Positions 54,173 through 64,000 of a stretch of 64,000 bases of DNA are shown piece after piece. The translations under genes and the position numbers were made by a program. The notes under the pieces were generated by a model. That model ran no database searches and had not been told where the DNA came from. It was given only the letters and a program-made list of their open reading frames with translations. Origin of the DNA: Nymphalis io (lineage: Eukaryota > Arthropoda > Insecta > Lepidoptera > Nymphalidae). The stretch's first letter is position 1, and the number at the start of each line of letters is the position of its first letter. The stretch spans positions 13,955,001 to 14,019,000 of the forward strand of contig NC_065888.1 of assembly GCF_905147045.1 (NCBI RefSeq). The letters run 5' to 3'.

Positions 54173-54698
54173 AATAAATACTTTTCCATATTATACAGAT
54201 AATAGTGAGTACAACGTACTTATTACATAAAAGAAACTGATTTATTTTAAGCATATGTTCTTAATAAACACATTACTCACCAAAAAACAAAACACTCGTG
54301 AAAATTGAGTAAGGATCCCTTAACAGATTAAACGTTCAAATATAGTTTCTCAACGCTAATAATTCAAAGGTGATTGACCCATTACTCGGGAGTTTCCAGA
54401 AACTTGTTTGTTCAAGTTTCAGGTATAATTGAAACAAGCCTTATTTATAGCCCTAAATCGAACCCTTACAAATTTCAACCATTAATTTCAAAGTTTGCTT
54501 GCACTAATTGAATTAATTTACGCATTTGAAAATTGCCTCGGGTTGCATTTTTGATTAATTATAGGAAAAAATATCTTCTTTGTTTCTTATTGTTGTTTGT
54601 TTGTATTATATACGGCTGATTAAAAATTATGTTGTATTAAAGGCACAACACAATAGTTCCTAGTTCTCTTCATCTTTGACATCTATAATGCATTATTA

Positions 54699-54701
<3 letters not shown>
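54173..54701. other. Intergenic, nothing supported
   Basis: AT-rich. Confidence 0.35.

Positions 54702-54760
<59 letters not shown>
54702..54760. repeat. Interrupted TA microsatellite at a LINE 3' end
   Basis: Over 20 TA units with two TTTA breaks. It lies exactly where the minus-strand LINE at 54764-55680 ends. Confidence 0.93.
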
Positions 54761-54763
54761 TCT

Positions 54764-55680
54764 TTATTTGGCAAAAATACAGCATAATATAACACATAAA
54801 CAAATGTTCAAATCAAATGATAACAAAATAAGTCTCACATAAGCAAACAAAGTTTCCACTTTAATATTGAAGGTCTCAAGCGATAAAATATGAAGCTTAT
54901 TAATAGAATTAGATCCAAACTTACGCGTTAATCTTCTAATATATTTATTCTGTACGTTTTCGATAGCCATAATATACTTTGAGTATTGTTTATTCCAAGC
55001 TTTTGAAGCGAATTCCAAATTAGATCTTACTTACGAGTTATATAGGACATTATATGTATTGATATTCTTAAAATCTCTTCCCTGGCGAAATATGAAACCC
55101 AACATACTGTAAGCTTTTGCGATAATTTTATTCACATGCCTGTCAAATATTAAATTAGAATCTAGGAGCACTCCTAGGTCCCTAACCTCGGTTACCCTCT
55201 TAATTAAATGATTGGAAATTGTGTAATCAAATAAAATTGGATTTTTTTTTCTAGAAAATGTTATGATATAGCACTTATCAAAATTAAGATGTAGCCCGGT
55301 AGATGAACAATATTCCACTAAAATATCTAAATCATTTTGCAAATTTGAGCAGTCATCACTTTATTTTATGATTTTAAATAGTTTAGTATCATCAGCATAT
55401 AGAAGTATGTTAGGATTTTGAAAATTTCTCAGTATATCATTAATGAAAATGTTAAACAATAGGGGACCGAGGTGAGAGCCCTGAGGAACTCCAGATGTTA
55501 TGGGGACCAATACTAGAGATGTGTCCTTTAACAGCAACTGCTTGAGTTCTGTCACGGAGATATGATGTTATCCATCTTAGCAAATCGCCGTGTATAACAA
55601 TAGATTCAAGTTTTTTAAGTAATAACGAGTGTGGAATTTTATCAAATGCTTTTGAGTAATACATATATAATAGCTCTGTT
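54764..55680 (-). pseudogene. Jockey/CR1-like LINE reverse transcriptase, lightly damaged
   Basis: Successive minus-strand frames give YSKAFDKIPHSLLLKKLE, GDLLRWITSYLRDRTQAVAV, SGVPQGSHLGPLLFNIFIND, the catalytic YADD (near 55395), LNFDKCYIITFSRKK and a thumb region (RVTEVRDLGVLLDSNLIFD). These are reverse transcriptase blocks 3 to 8. A frameshift lies near 55500, stops near 55360 and 55020, and the N-terminal palm and endonuclease are missing. Catalytic residues are kept, but the copy cannot make a full protein. Confidence 0.85.
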
Positions 55681-55740
55681 TTTTATTTTCTTTGTTGTTC
55701 TTATATTTGTATGTATGTATATTTTTTTATTATTAATTAC

Positions 55741-55860
55741 CGCCTTACCGAATTTCGGCTTAGCCTAAAGGTTGACTGGTAGAGAATGCCTTTAGGCATT
55801 AAGTCCTTTTGTCCTACTACACGATGTATGGTGGTCAAAAAAGTATTTAAATAAATAAAA
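55741..55860 (+). repeat. LINE 3' end (separate family)
   Basis: TTGACTGGTAGAGAATGCC, TTTAGGCATTAAGTCC and an AATAAATAAA-type terminus are the usual 3' end of a lepidopteran LINE. Orientation is opposite to its neighbour. Confidence 0.5.
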
Positions 55861-56297
55861 TAAAAATATAATAATAATAATTAATTTATAATAATAAATA
55901 ATATTTCTATCCATATTACTATTACCGGCTGTATGTAATTGCTGCTCCGACGCATCACACCAAGAAGGAGGAGCTAGTCGATTGCACGTACCGTCACCGA
56001 TCACATATTGCTTACGCTATTTTTTTTCTGCCTAGCGCGCATTATAAATCTTTAATTCTTTGTTTGAATAATTAGCTTGCCTTCTTTAAACTGTTCCAAA
56101 TTCAAACTCATTTCTTCTACTATCTAGACAGAACTGTTGTGCTTTTTGTATCGCGCTTTTCTAAATCGTGCTTGTGCTTTATTAGTCAACATTAGTGTAT
56201 AATAAACTGTTGAACTGTGTGAGTGAGTGAAAAGTAAGCACTTAAATAGGTCTAAGGTACCTAAATATATTTTTAGTAACGATTTTATTTCATATAG
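55861..56297. other. Intergenic, nothing supported
   Basis: AT-rich, with a GC-richer bit at 55925-56010. The minus frame there (55792-56004) begins in the LINE 3' end. Confidence 0.3.
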
Positions 56298-56530
56298 ACG
56301 GGCTGACAGATGGAGTACTTTCATATGATAATAAGACGTCACCACCTCCCATAGACATTGGCATTGTAGGAAATATTAATCATATCTTATATAGTCGATG
56401 TACCTTACCTTACCTTAAGCCTTGAGAACTAAGGTGTTATGTGCTTTGTGCCGGTAGTTAACGTGAGTAGAATACATGATGATTGGGTGTTACCTACCCC
56501 GACGGGATTGCACAATGCGCTACCACCAGT
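56298..56530 (-). repeat. SINE-like family A, diverged
   Basis: CCATAGACATTGGCATTGTA, GAGAACTAAGGTGTTATG and GCACAATGCGCTACCACCAG are in family order. CTTACCTTACCTTA is a local expansion. Confidence 0.72.
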
Positions 56531-56880
56531 AGATATTTATGATGATATTTTAAGAGAAATAACTAAAAACAAAGGTCTCATTTACTAAGTAATTTTTAGA
56601 TAATAATATTAAAATTTTGCAGTTAAAACTCGGAAAAAGGCCTATTTAGGTGTATTTAAAGTATGCGTTGTTTTTTTAAAGAATAACATATGCATAAAAG
56701 AATTTCCTATTTATATATAAATAAACCTTTTCAACCTCAATAAAAATATAAATTTATTTTCATGAATTATTTATGGTTACTGAATTATAATCATACTAAG
56801 TCATATCCTATTTATTGCTTTATTTATGAAAGACGGAATTATTTATTTAGTACAAAAAAATGTATTCCAGTCACATCTGA
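56531..56880. other. Intergenic, nothing supported
   Basis: AT-rich. Confidence 0.3.
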
Positions 56881-57012
56881 CTGATTATCATCCGACAATG
56901 TTTTCCTAAACGAGCATGAGATGAATTATAAACACAAAATAAGTATATGAAAATTCATTGGTACGGGCTTGAACCCGCTATCTTCGGCTGGGATTTACGT
57001 GTTTTAACAGCG
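56881..57012 (-). repeat. SINE family B, 5' half
   Basis: Minus strand: a weak A-box side, GGGTTCAAGCCCG (B box), then ATTTTCATATACTTATTTTG and CATCTCATGCTCG. Confidence 0.62.
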
Positions 57013-57706
57013 GCTGATTGTTAATCTTGTTCAAATAAATATGGTATTTTTGCAAATAATATATCAGTTACATGCTTGGGTTAAGTTTTGCCAGTCTTGC
57101 ATTTCCATTAGTAGCAAAGAAATTAAGACCAATTAATGAATTGGTCTTATTGTTATTGATATTATGGTTATCGAGCGATTTTGGAGCCCCAATTGAAATT
57201 TCAATATTTGAAGCAAAAGATAAAAAGAAATCCTTTTATCAACCTATCAAAACCTTTGAAACATAACTCAAATTTGTGTCAAGAAGCGAGACAAAAATAT
57301 TTCTTTTTCCTTAAATTTATATCTCAATACATGCTTAAGGCAATAATATGAAAAGATCATTAATACAAATAAACGCCACATATAATGTCCATAACTTTAA
57401 TAATTATTGCATTTTCGTTCTCATTACCATTATGTAAAGGCACATTCGTTTCACAAACAATGATAAAGTTCGTACATTTCACCCGAAAAATTGCGACTCG
57501 ACCATGAAAGTCGACGATTCATGGCGCTTAACTGCAGTCTGAAACAAAAGGTGAAAATAATCTTAAATATTCGGCTCGAATAAGGAAAATGTACGAGTTT
57601 ATTATTACTTTTAAATAACATACAGTTATTATTAATTATAATAAACAAGACAACTAAAAAATAAAATAATATTAAAGCACTCCTTAACACAGAGAGGGAC
57701 TTACGA

Positions 57707-57737
<31 letters not shown>

Positions 57738-58147
57738 TTTTATGTCGCTTCGTACTTTTTTATTTGATCGGAGTCTTGGATTTTTTATTACAATGTTTAG
57801 ATTAAGTCGGCATCATATCGGAACAGATCTACTAGTTTCCGGTGCCTTTTTTGATTGTTGGTATAAAAGGCTCACTGATATAATGCAGACATATATATTG
57901 ACTGATATATTCTTATTTGCCCCATACTTATTTTCTTATATTTATATTATGTACTAAATAAAAGGATATGCGCTGGTAGATTGAATTATAGCAGATTAAA
58001 ACAAAAAGGTCCTAAAATCACTTAAAAAGTTTTATGATTTAACTTTCTATACACATTTGCGTTGTCGATTTCAAACTCGATAAATTCTTTAAATTTTAGT
58101 TTTTGCGCAGTAAAGAAACAGCTTGTGACTGTTTCACTTGTGAGCAA
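57013..58147. other. Intergenic region with CA microsatellite
   Basis: Plus frames at 57072-57266 and 57742-57957 have no domain or context. A 10-bp dyad (AAGACCAATT / AATTGGTCTT) lies near 57125-57150. The minus frame 57451-57738 owes its start to the CA repeat. Confidence 0.3.
57707..57731. repeat. AC microsatellite
   Basis: About twelve uninterrupted AC units. Confidence 0.95.
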
Positions 58148-58362
58148 AGGCATCCTCTCCCTTTGATCGGGTTGGTGGAATACGTTGGCAGAATTTTAAT
58201 GAAATTAGTCATATAAGTTTCTTCACGATGTTTTCCTTCACCGCTGAAGACGTAATGAATCATAAACACAAATTAAGCACGTGAATATTCAGTGGCGCTT
58301 GCCTGCGTTTGAACTTGCGATTACCGGTTAACATTTTCGCGTTCTAACCACCGGGTCATTTC
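58148..58362 (-). repeat. SINE family B, nearly complete but old
   Basis: From GGCATCCTCTCCC through TCACGATGTTTTCCTTCACC to the minus-strand head AACGCGAAAATG / CCGGTGGTTAG. Confidence 0.75.
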
Positions 58363-58417
58363 CACCAACTCATTCCATATCTTACTGCTGATGATATGTT
58401 TAAAAAATGCTGTGATA

Positions 58418-58490
58418 CGCTATTTTGATGCTTGTATCCTTTAAATGTTATAATTATTATAGTCAATGTCGCATATCGTTGTCTGCCAAT
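58418..58490. repeat. Family G fragment
   Basis: CTATTTTGATGC, AATGTTATAATTATTA and AATGTCGCATATC match 779-845. Confidence 0.5.
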
Positions 58491-58638
58491 TGCCAATTTT
58501 ACACTTCATTACACTTTAAAACTTTACTATGTTTTACACTGAATTAAACACTACTATAATCTGTAAAATTTATACTAAATATCAATTTTTAAATAAATTG
58601 ACTTTACAATTTATAAGAGTACAGTTAAAGTGATGTTA

Positions 58639-59035
58639 ACTCGACGAGCGCGCGTTCAAGAATCTCATAGACTCACATTTTAAGCTTCTTTCTCTTTACG
58701 ATCGTAGACGCGTCCTCGATAACATTTTCCTATATAAGTTATTGAACGGAACAATCGACTGCAGTTACCTCTTTTCTAAAATTATGATTCGTGCTCCTAA
58801 AAAGGCCACTAGACCATTGGTGTATTCTCCCTTTGTTGAAAAACTTACTCCCGTCAGGGGCGCTGCTCTCCAATAAACAGGCTAATCATCGATTTTAATA
58901 ATATCTACAAAACGCTCAATAATATGATTAACAATAAGAAAGTGTCAAACGAAGCTCTTATAATTGATATTTTTAACGACAATTTGAATCAGTTTCGTAA
59001 AAAAATATCGTTTTTTTTCCTCAATAATAATGTAT
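58639..59035 (+). pseudogene. Non-LTR retrotransposon, ORF2 C-terminus
   Basis: Plus-strand reading SRAFKNLIDSHFKLLSLYDRR, VLDNIFLYKLLNGTIDCSYL and KATRPLVYSP is the C-terminal region of jockey/CR1-type elements, where a YDRRR-LD--FLYKLLNG motif is common. A stop follows at about 58874, after which the reading frame is broken; only short pieces of the end (about 58880-59030) remain. Confidence 0.68.
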
Positions 59036-59040
59036 AAAAA

Positions 59041-60032
59041 AATGTATAAATTTTTGTTTTTAACATCTTTTTCTTTATGTATAAATGTACCTCTTTTAAA
59101 TGTTCTCAGATATTTATATTTTATTCATTTTATACCAATCAAGTGATAATTTTATAATAATTTAATTGTTAATGTCTTTTCTATTTGTTATAAATATTTT
59201 GATTTTTAAAATTATATTTTTTTGTTAATTCGAAATGTTGACATATTTTGCAACACCTATAATTTAGGAGACACTTGATTTGTATAACGTCACGTTTAAA
59301 GACTCAATATATTTATTAGCGTACTTCTTGTTGGTGTTGATATTATAATGAATAAATAAATACACAGTTTAGTATTTCTTATACTTATATGGAATACAAA
59401 TAAATTCAAGTGTTCCTATTAAGTATTGTTACTGATAGAAACGTGTTGCAATCGATAAATCGGTATTATGTATTATTCACTCTGATTTCTATCGATAAGT
59501 GGACAATGTGAACTATATGCGAATCAAAGGTTACCCGACTATTTTAAAACGTCGTCTTGTTATATAAAATACCATGTGTAACGCCAAACAATTCCAATTG
59601 CTTTACTTACTAAAGTAAGTTCAGGGTGTGTGACCGATACACCAGATAAAAATGCTTTCAAAGAGCACTATAAGGGATTTTTTTTTTCGAAGTTGACCGA
59701 AGCTGCTTCCGTTTCAAAGTGCCTCCCCGCATCCCTGTAGTTTGGAAAATTGCTTTGAATCATTTGCGCTGGCAACACTTTGTACGAGTACAATAAAAAA
59801 CGCTGAAATTGTAGCTGAAGTAAAAAATAATGTGTATTATTATTATTTTTTTATTATTTTTCTTATTACACCTTTTTTTGATAATTTGCATAAACTCATA
59901 TATATATACATACAATGAACACAGGCCCGAACACTTACATCATCTATTATATATACATAAAATGAAACTGTAACTTGTCATTGTCTGTATATAAAATATC
60001 GTCAGCGAAGATTAATAGGTGTGGATATTGTT
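59041..60032. other. Intergenic, nothing supported
   Basis: AT-rich. ACCCGACTATTTTAAAACGTC near 59533 and the CCTCCCCGCATCCC patch near 59721 are not in a frame. Confidence 0.3.
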
Positions 60033-60212
60033 ATGGAGAAACAGGTCGAATGCGCAATTTTTAAAAATATAACACCTCTGTCAGACTATAACAGTGCAGA
60101 ATTTTTTGTTAATGATATTGGGTATGAGGACCATAAAACACTAATAAAATGGCTTGAAAAAAAAACTATGACCAAAGTATTTCTAAGCGATGTCGCGGGT
60201 AATAATAAATAG
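60033..60212 (+). CDS. Small unrecognised coding-like frame
   Basis: 59 residues from ATG to TAG, in a frame open for about 84 codons from 59961. The peptide (MEKQVECAIFKNITPLSDYN, then SAEFFVNDIGYEDHKTLIKW) has balanced polar and hydrophobic content. AATAG at 60014-60018 could be an acceptor. No domain, signal peptide or poly(A) signal. It may be a lone exon or chance. Confidence 0.25.
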   Translation: MEKQVECAIFKNITPLSDYNSAEFFVNDIGYEDHKTLIKWLEKKTMTKVFLSDVAGNNK

Positions 60213-60274
60213 CATTTTCTTCCATAGAATATGATTTACGAGGCGCCGCTGGATTAAAAGGAAATGTTTTTAGG

Positions 60275-60421
60275 ATGATGAACGTTTGAGAGATTATTTT
60301 TATCCAAGGCCCTGTTACATACATAAATTGCAATTTACCCCACCTTTGGGTACAGCTGTAGTGTTAGAAATGATATTTTCAATGATATATTATAAGAGGT
60401 TTAATCAAACATTATAGTATT
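60275..60421. repeat. 145-bp direct duplication, copy 1
   Basis: ATGAACGTTTGAGAGATTAT to TTTAATCAAACATTATAG recurs at 61421-61562 with few differences. Confidence 0.9.
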
Positions 60422-60859
60422 ATAGATCTTTTAAAAGGACTATAATAAATGTACTTTCTTATACTACGGGTAAATAATCGTATTTCCAAGTCTCGCACAC
60501 ACAGGCACGCGCACATCATACACACGAATAAGCAACAATGGATTTTTCCATTTCCTTCTTTTAAACCTTACTTAAACTTTTGAATTTTGAATTTCTTTTG
60601 TTATATTGGTCAGTACATTGTATCCCTTAAGTATTTAAAACAAGACAGTAACAAGCTTTTATTGAAGTGTGATGTTTTTTTTCACTTTGTACTTACGATT
60701 AGTTTACCTTAACTGTTAAACTTAAATAATGTAAATTCGAAATTAGCTTCGTTGGTTTTATTTTTACCAGATTTTTCAATTTTGTATGTAGCTTTGGATT
60801 TGTCACTAATGAATGAAGAAAAAATTGTCTCCAGTTTTTACAATCTCCGACATTTTGAA

Positions 60860-60898
<39 letters not shown>
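60860..60898. repeat. TA microsatellite
   Basis: About nineteen TA units, directly followed by a SINE-like tail. Confidence 0.95.
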
Positions 60899-60902
<4 letters not shown>

Positions 60903-60993
60903 TATAGAATAGGAAGGTGGACGAGCATATGGGCCACCTGATGGTAAGTGGTCACCAAACGCCCTTAGACATTGGCATTGTAAGAAATGTCAA
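60899..60993 (-). repeat. SINE-like family A, 5'-truncated
   Basis: Only the 3' 95 bases (tail side) from TTTATAGAATAGGAAGG to GTAAGAAATGTCAA. Confidence 0.88.
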
Positions 60994-61420
60994 TTAATTT
61001 AGCATACCATAAATCTATCAAGAGTAACCCGTTTAATTTGTACTATCAATTGCTCGGCGCTAATATATTTTGACGTTCGTCGACATTTTCTTATAAGCAT
61101 TTTGTTTATGTATAAATATCAGCCACAATTCCTTACATAACTATTTTTATTGACGAGCTAATCATTAAAATATGTACTTCTTACTGTTGTTGTCTTCTTC
61201 TTACTCGTGTCATTGTTTATTATAATATGATCCTAAAAAAAAAAAAATACTTAAATTTAAAGTCGACTCTTAACAATTATTTGTATTTTTGTTCCGGTTT
61301 ACATAAAATATATACATTAAAGCCTTCAATACAAATAATAATTAAAAAAATATAAATTCGTAATGGTATTGTATGTGAACAAAAACACTAACGCTAACAC
61401 TAAACATTAAAATAAAGTGA
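60994..61420. other. Intergenic, nothing supported
   Basis: AT-rich. Ends in ACGCTAACACTAAACATTAA (61392-61411), repeated with one change at 61802-61821. Confidence 0.35.
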
Positions 61421-61562
61421 GATGAACGTTTGAGAGATTATTTTTTTCCAAGGTCCTGTTACATACATAAATTGCAATTTATCCCACCTCTGGGTACTGT
61501 AGTGTTAGAAATTATATTTTCAATGATATATTATAAGAGGTTTAATCAAACATTATAGTTTA
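61421..61562. repeat. 145-bp direct duplication, copy 2
   Basis: Second copy of 60275-60421, same orientation, about 1.1 kb apart. Confidence 0.9.
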
Positions 61563-61687
61563 ATTAGGGATATTCGAAAAGTTTACGATTTAAGTATTAT
61601 TTTGCGTAGATACTTACTATTGAATACTATTGAATTCTTACGAATCTGCTTACCTCATACTAGGCGTAATATAAGGCGCATGCACAC

Positions 61688-61738
61688 CGCCTCCCGCCAT
61701 AAGTGTCGCCGGGGCTAGGGGGTCTCTGTACCCCGAGA
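61688..61738 (+). repeat. R1-clade LINE 3' UTR scrap
   Basis: CGCCTCCCGCCATAAGTGTC and GCCGGGGCTAGGGGGTCTC match 10434-10480, the end of the R1 ORF2 and start of its 3' UTR. Confidence 0.7.
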
Positions 61739-62317
61739 AAGTACAATGTAAAATTAATTTAAGTAAAGTACAAGTACTTTAATGTTAGCGTTAGTATACT
61801 TACGCTAGCACTAAACATTAAAATAAAGTGAAAAAAATAAAAGTAACAACTTGAAACTGTTAAATACTTTTGTCTAATTTCCTCATTTATTGGCACTCCA
61901 AGTAAAAATCTCTTTTTATTAATCAAAATTGTGTATTTTGATTTTGTCGCAAACTCGGTACAAAATATTAACACAATTTAATTTAAATAAATAATAGTTA
62001 AAATACACTTTTAATATTTTTATATACTGTTAATATTTATATAAATTTCAATCATTATTATCCTCATTAATTTCCACAAAACTTAAATTATTTGTACTTT
62101 CAACGATTTCATTATATTACCATTAGCATGTCGGTGACGCAAAGAGTTAAGTTCTTAATATGGATAGTATTTATATCTTATTATATTTAGTACTAAATAG
62201 ATTATTAATTCTTGTAAATTAAATATTGCATTTCCCGCATAAAAATCAACAATAATGTACTAGTACCAGCTGCTTGTGACTGTTTGATGTTGAAACCTAG
62301 AACTAGTATTTTGATAG
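61739..62317. other. Intergenic, one rejected frame
   Basis: The minus frame 61759-61974 has no domain or context; nothing else is seen. Confidence 0.3.
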
Positions 62318-62425
62318 AATTACGCTCCTGTGTTTCTGAAAGCATGTTAATCTGTTCGTCCTGCTTCTGATCCCTCTCCGGGCGTTTCGAAATTGCCATC
62401 TCATTGGATTATAAGAGCAATATCT
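62318..62425 (+). repeat. SINE family C body, old
   Basis: CTCCTGTGTTTCTGAAAGC, CTGCTTCTGATCCCTCTCCG and ATTGCCATCTCATTGGATTA parallel the family's centre. Confidence 0.5.
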
Positions 62426-62507
62426 CCCGCGCAAAGTAACTTGTCTTTGAGGGTAGGCGCCGACGCTAAATTCTGTCAATAAAACATTAATATACTTTGA
62501 CTGTCTT

Positions 62508-62583
62508 TAAACTTCTCCTCAAAAAGGAGAGGAGGCCCAGCAGTGGGAAATTCACAGGCTGTTTCTATTTTTTTCCTATTTTA
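62508..62583 (+). repeat. SINE family B, 5'-truncated, 8-bp target duplication
   Basis: Only CTTCTCCTCAAAAAGGAG to ACAGGCTGTTTC remains. ACTGTCTT flanks it at 62500-62507 and 62584-62591. Confidence 0.72.
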
Positions 62584-62591
62584 ACTGTCTT

Positions 62592-63880
62592 GGATCTGTG
62601 CATGATGGTGACATTAAAAATAGAAAAAATAGAAGAGAAACTATGTGATACTTGAGATGAAGTGATTTTAATTATGATAAAATTTACATATCCTAACCTA
62701 GATTTCTTTTTATGTAATTGAAGTGTTACTTTATGAGATACAAGAACATAAATTACACATTTGTCACGTCAATAGTATGTTATGTAATTTAAAGTGGGTG
62801 ACACTTATATTACACAGCTACTTATGTTATACATTAAAATTTCTCCAGAAAGCTTAGCTAGTTTAGCAGTTTTTTTCAGTTAATTATTACAAAAAAACGT
62901 TTCCACATTCATTAGTATAAATAGATCAAGATAAATTAGTAAGTGACTATAAAAAAATCATCAAATCATGTACAAAAAGATGCTCGATCATAATAGAAAA
63001 CTTCTATAGCTTAGGAATTTGCTTCCAATGTCGAAGCGGAAATTCTTACTCCGACGGCACGTAGACGGCGCGCATTTTCTTCGAGGATTTATCATTCAGA
63101 ATGCACTATGCAGGTAATATAGGAAATGACGTTACGCCCTAATGTGCTTGCAAGTTAGCAAGAATATGTAAAAAGTGGATTATAGCAAATGAATACAAAT
63201 AAATAAAAAATAGCAATTTCTCTTAATTTATATAATTGCTATTTTATTTTTGAAGGAGCAAAATTATAAGAGTTAAATATTTATTATAATTTCATTTTTG
63301 GAAAAATCAAATTCTATTTAATTTATTTAACACAGCAACTTTAACGGTATTTCAAATTAACTTCAGATCGGCACCTTGTTGTTATGCAAAAAAACACCAC
63401 TAGCAAATGCAACTTGTAAAACTGTTTTTAAACTCGAAATTCACACGATAAATTTACGCCCGACTATTTTAATTTCGCACAAACCTGCGGAACGTAATAT
63501 ACGATGGGAAAAACAAGTGCGAGTGATAGTGAACTAGGGAATAAATTTTCCGCTTTATAATTTCAATTTTAAGCAAAATAGTCAAGAAAGTCTGTAATAT
63601 AAATTTTTGTTACAAAATATGTGAAAAAAATTCAATTTTATAAAACATTTGTTAATTTATTTATGTAAAGAATGTTTTAAACAATATAACTATATAAGAA
63701 TAATTTTATTTTGGTTTATTTATTTCGAAAGCAAATAAATTGCTAGCTATGAAAATGATAAAAATATATCATGTATATAAATTAAGAAAACTATAATATT
63801 TATAAAATATAATTAAACAAAATAGAATATATAATACGAAGCAATGGGCATTGGTTAAATATAATTATTTCGACATTCAC
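62592..63880. other. 1.3 kb AT-rich region
   Basis: A GC-richer bit at 63040-63085 (CGACGGCACGTAGACGGCGCG) has no frame. Nothing supported. Confidence 0.35.
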
Positions 63881-63884
63881 CGAA

Positions 63885-63955
63885 CGCTTGCGTTGGTCTA
63901 ACGGTAGCGTTCACTACACGTAACGCGAGGAACTCGCGTTCGCTCCCCGGTTACT
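63885..63955 (+). repeat. tRNA-like sequence, probably a SINE head cut by the window end
   Basis: GCGTTGGTCTAACGGTAGCG is a good A box and CGCGTTCGCTCCCCGG a passable B box about 40 bases on. The two ends do not form a convincing acceptor stem, so a functional tRNA is unlikely. Confidence 0.45.
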
Positions 63956-64000
63956 TAGGCCTTTATCGAAGCTTACATATTTATATTGGGTATGGAAGTC

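Noticed and set aside
63885..63955. Functional tRNA gene
   Set aside because: A and B boxes are present, but the ends do not pair into an acceptor stem and the B box is off consensus.
1..64000. CRISPR arrays, rRNA, bacterial operons or viral genes
   Set aside because: None seen. Reverse transcriptase motifs all belong to non-LTR retrotransposons; no gag, env or LTR pairs were found.

Overview
The window looks like nuclear DNA of a butterfly or moth (Lepidoptera); a nymphalid butterfly is plausible but not provable from this sequence. The grounds are the strong AT bias, short GT-AG introns, R1-clade, jockey/CR1-like and RTE-like LINE remnants, and at least four families of short dispersed elements, three of them with tRNA-like heads, in copy numbers typical of lepidopteran genomes. 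There is no sign of bacterial gene organisation.

The one region with clear host genes is 1.3-5.9 kb. Two intronless genes lie in tandem on the minus strand (1343-2038 and 5258-5830). They encode secreted paralogues: a signal peptide, a histidine-rich (and in the first, acidic) segment, then a conserved domain of about 130 residues with three shared cysteines plus one in the His-rich segment. The second half of the domain has the strand pattern of an alpha-crystallin/HSP20-like fold, which would be unusual in a secreted protein. Both genes have upstream TATA-like boxes. Between them lie twin perfect hairpins (2950-3020), a 554-bp foldback element with 22-bp terminal inverted repeats (3918-4471) and a 70-nt miRNA-precursor-like hairpin (4933-5002).

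Elsewhere the window is mostly intergenic or intronic. A few short coding-like segments with splice or poly(A) context may be exons or exon relics of unrecognised genes: 6799-6975 (+), 18179-18373 (+), 21038-21187 (-, with a C-terminal membrane segment), 25860-25993 joined to 26136-26267 (+), and 60033-60212 (+).

The rest is repeats. Family A (about 290 bp, A-rich tail) has about 20 copies or fragments. Family B (tRNA-like head, 3' end GGCTGTTAC without poly(A)) has about 17. Family C (tRNA-like head, 3' end GGTCTGGAGGAC) has about 10. Family D (tRNA-like head, ATT-repeat tail) has 7. LINE remnants are R1 clade (9.8-11.6 kb, 22.5-23.7 kb, 61.7 kb), jockey/CR1-like (19.8, 23.9, 40.1-41.0, 46.9, 54.8-55.7, 58.6 kb) and RTE-like (36.9 kb). 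The 9.8-11.6 kb cluster is a readable stack: one R1 copy inserted beside an older inverted one with a perfect 16-bp target duplication, and a family A element then landed in its 3' UTR. The last 18 bases of the alignable 3' part of family B resemble the 3' end of the RTE-like LINE, suggesting which LINE machinery moves it.
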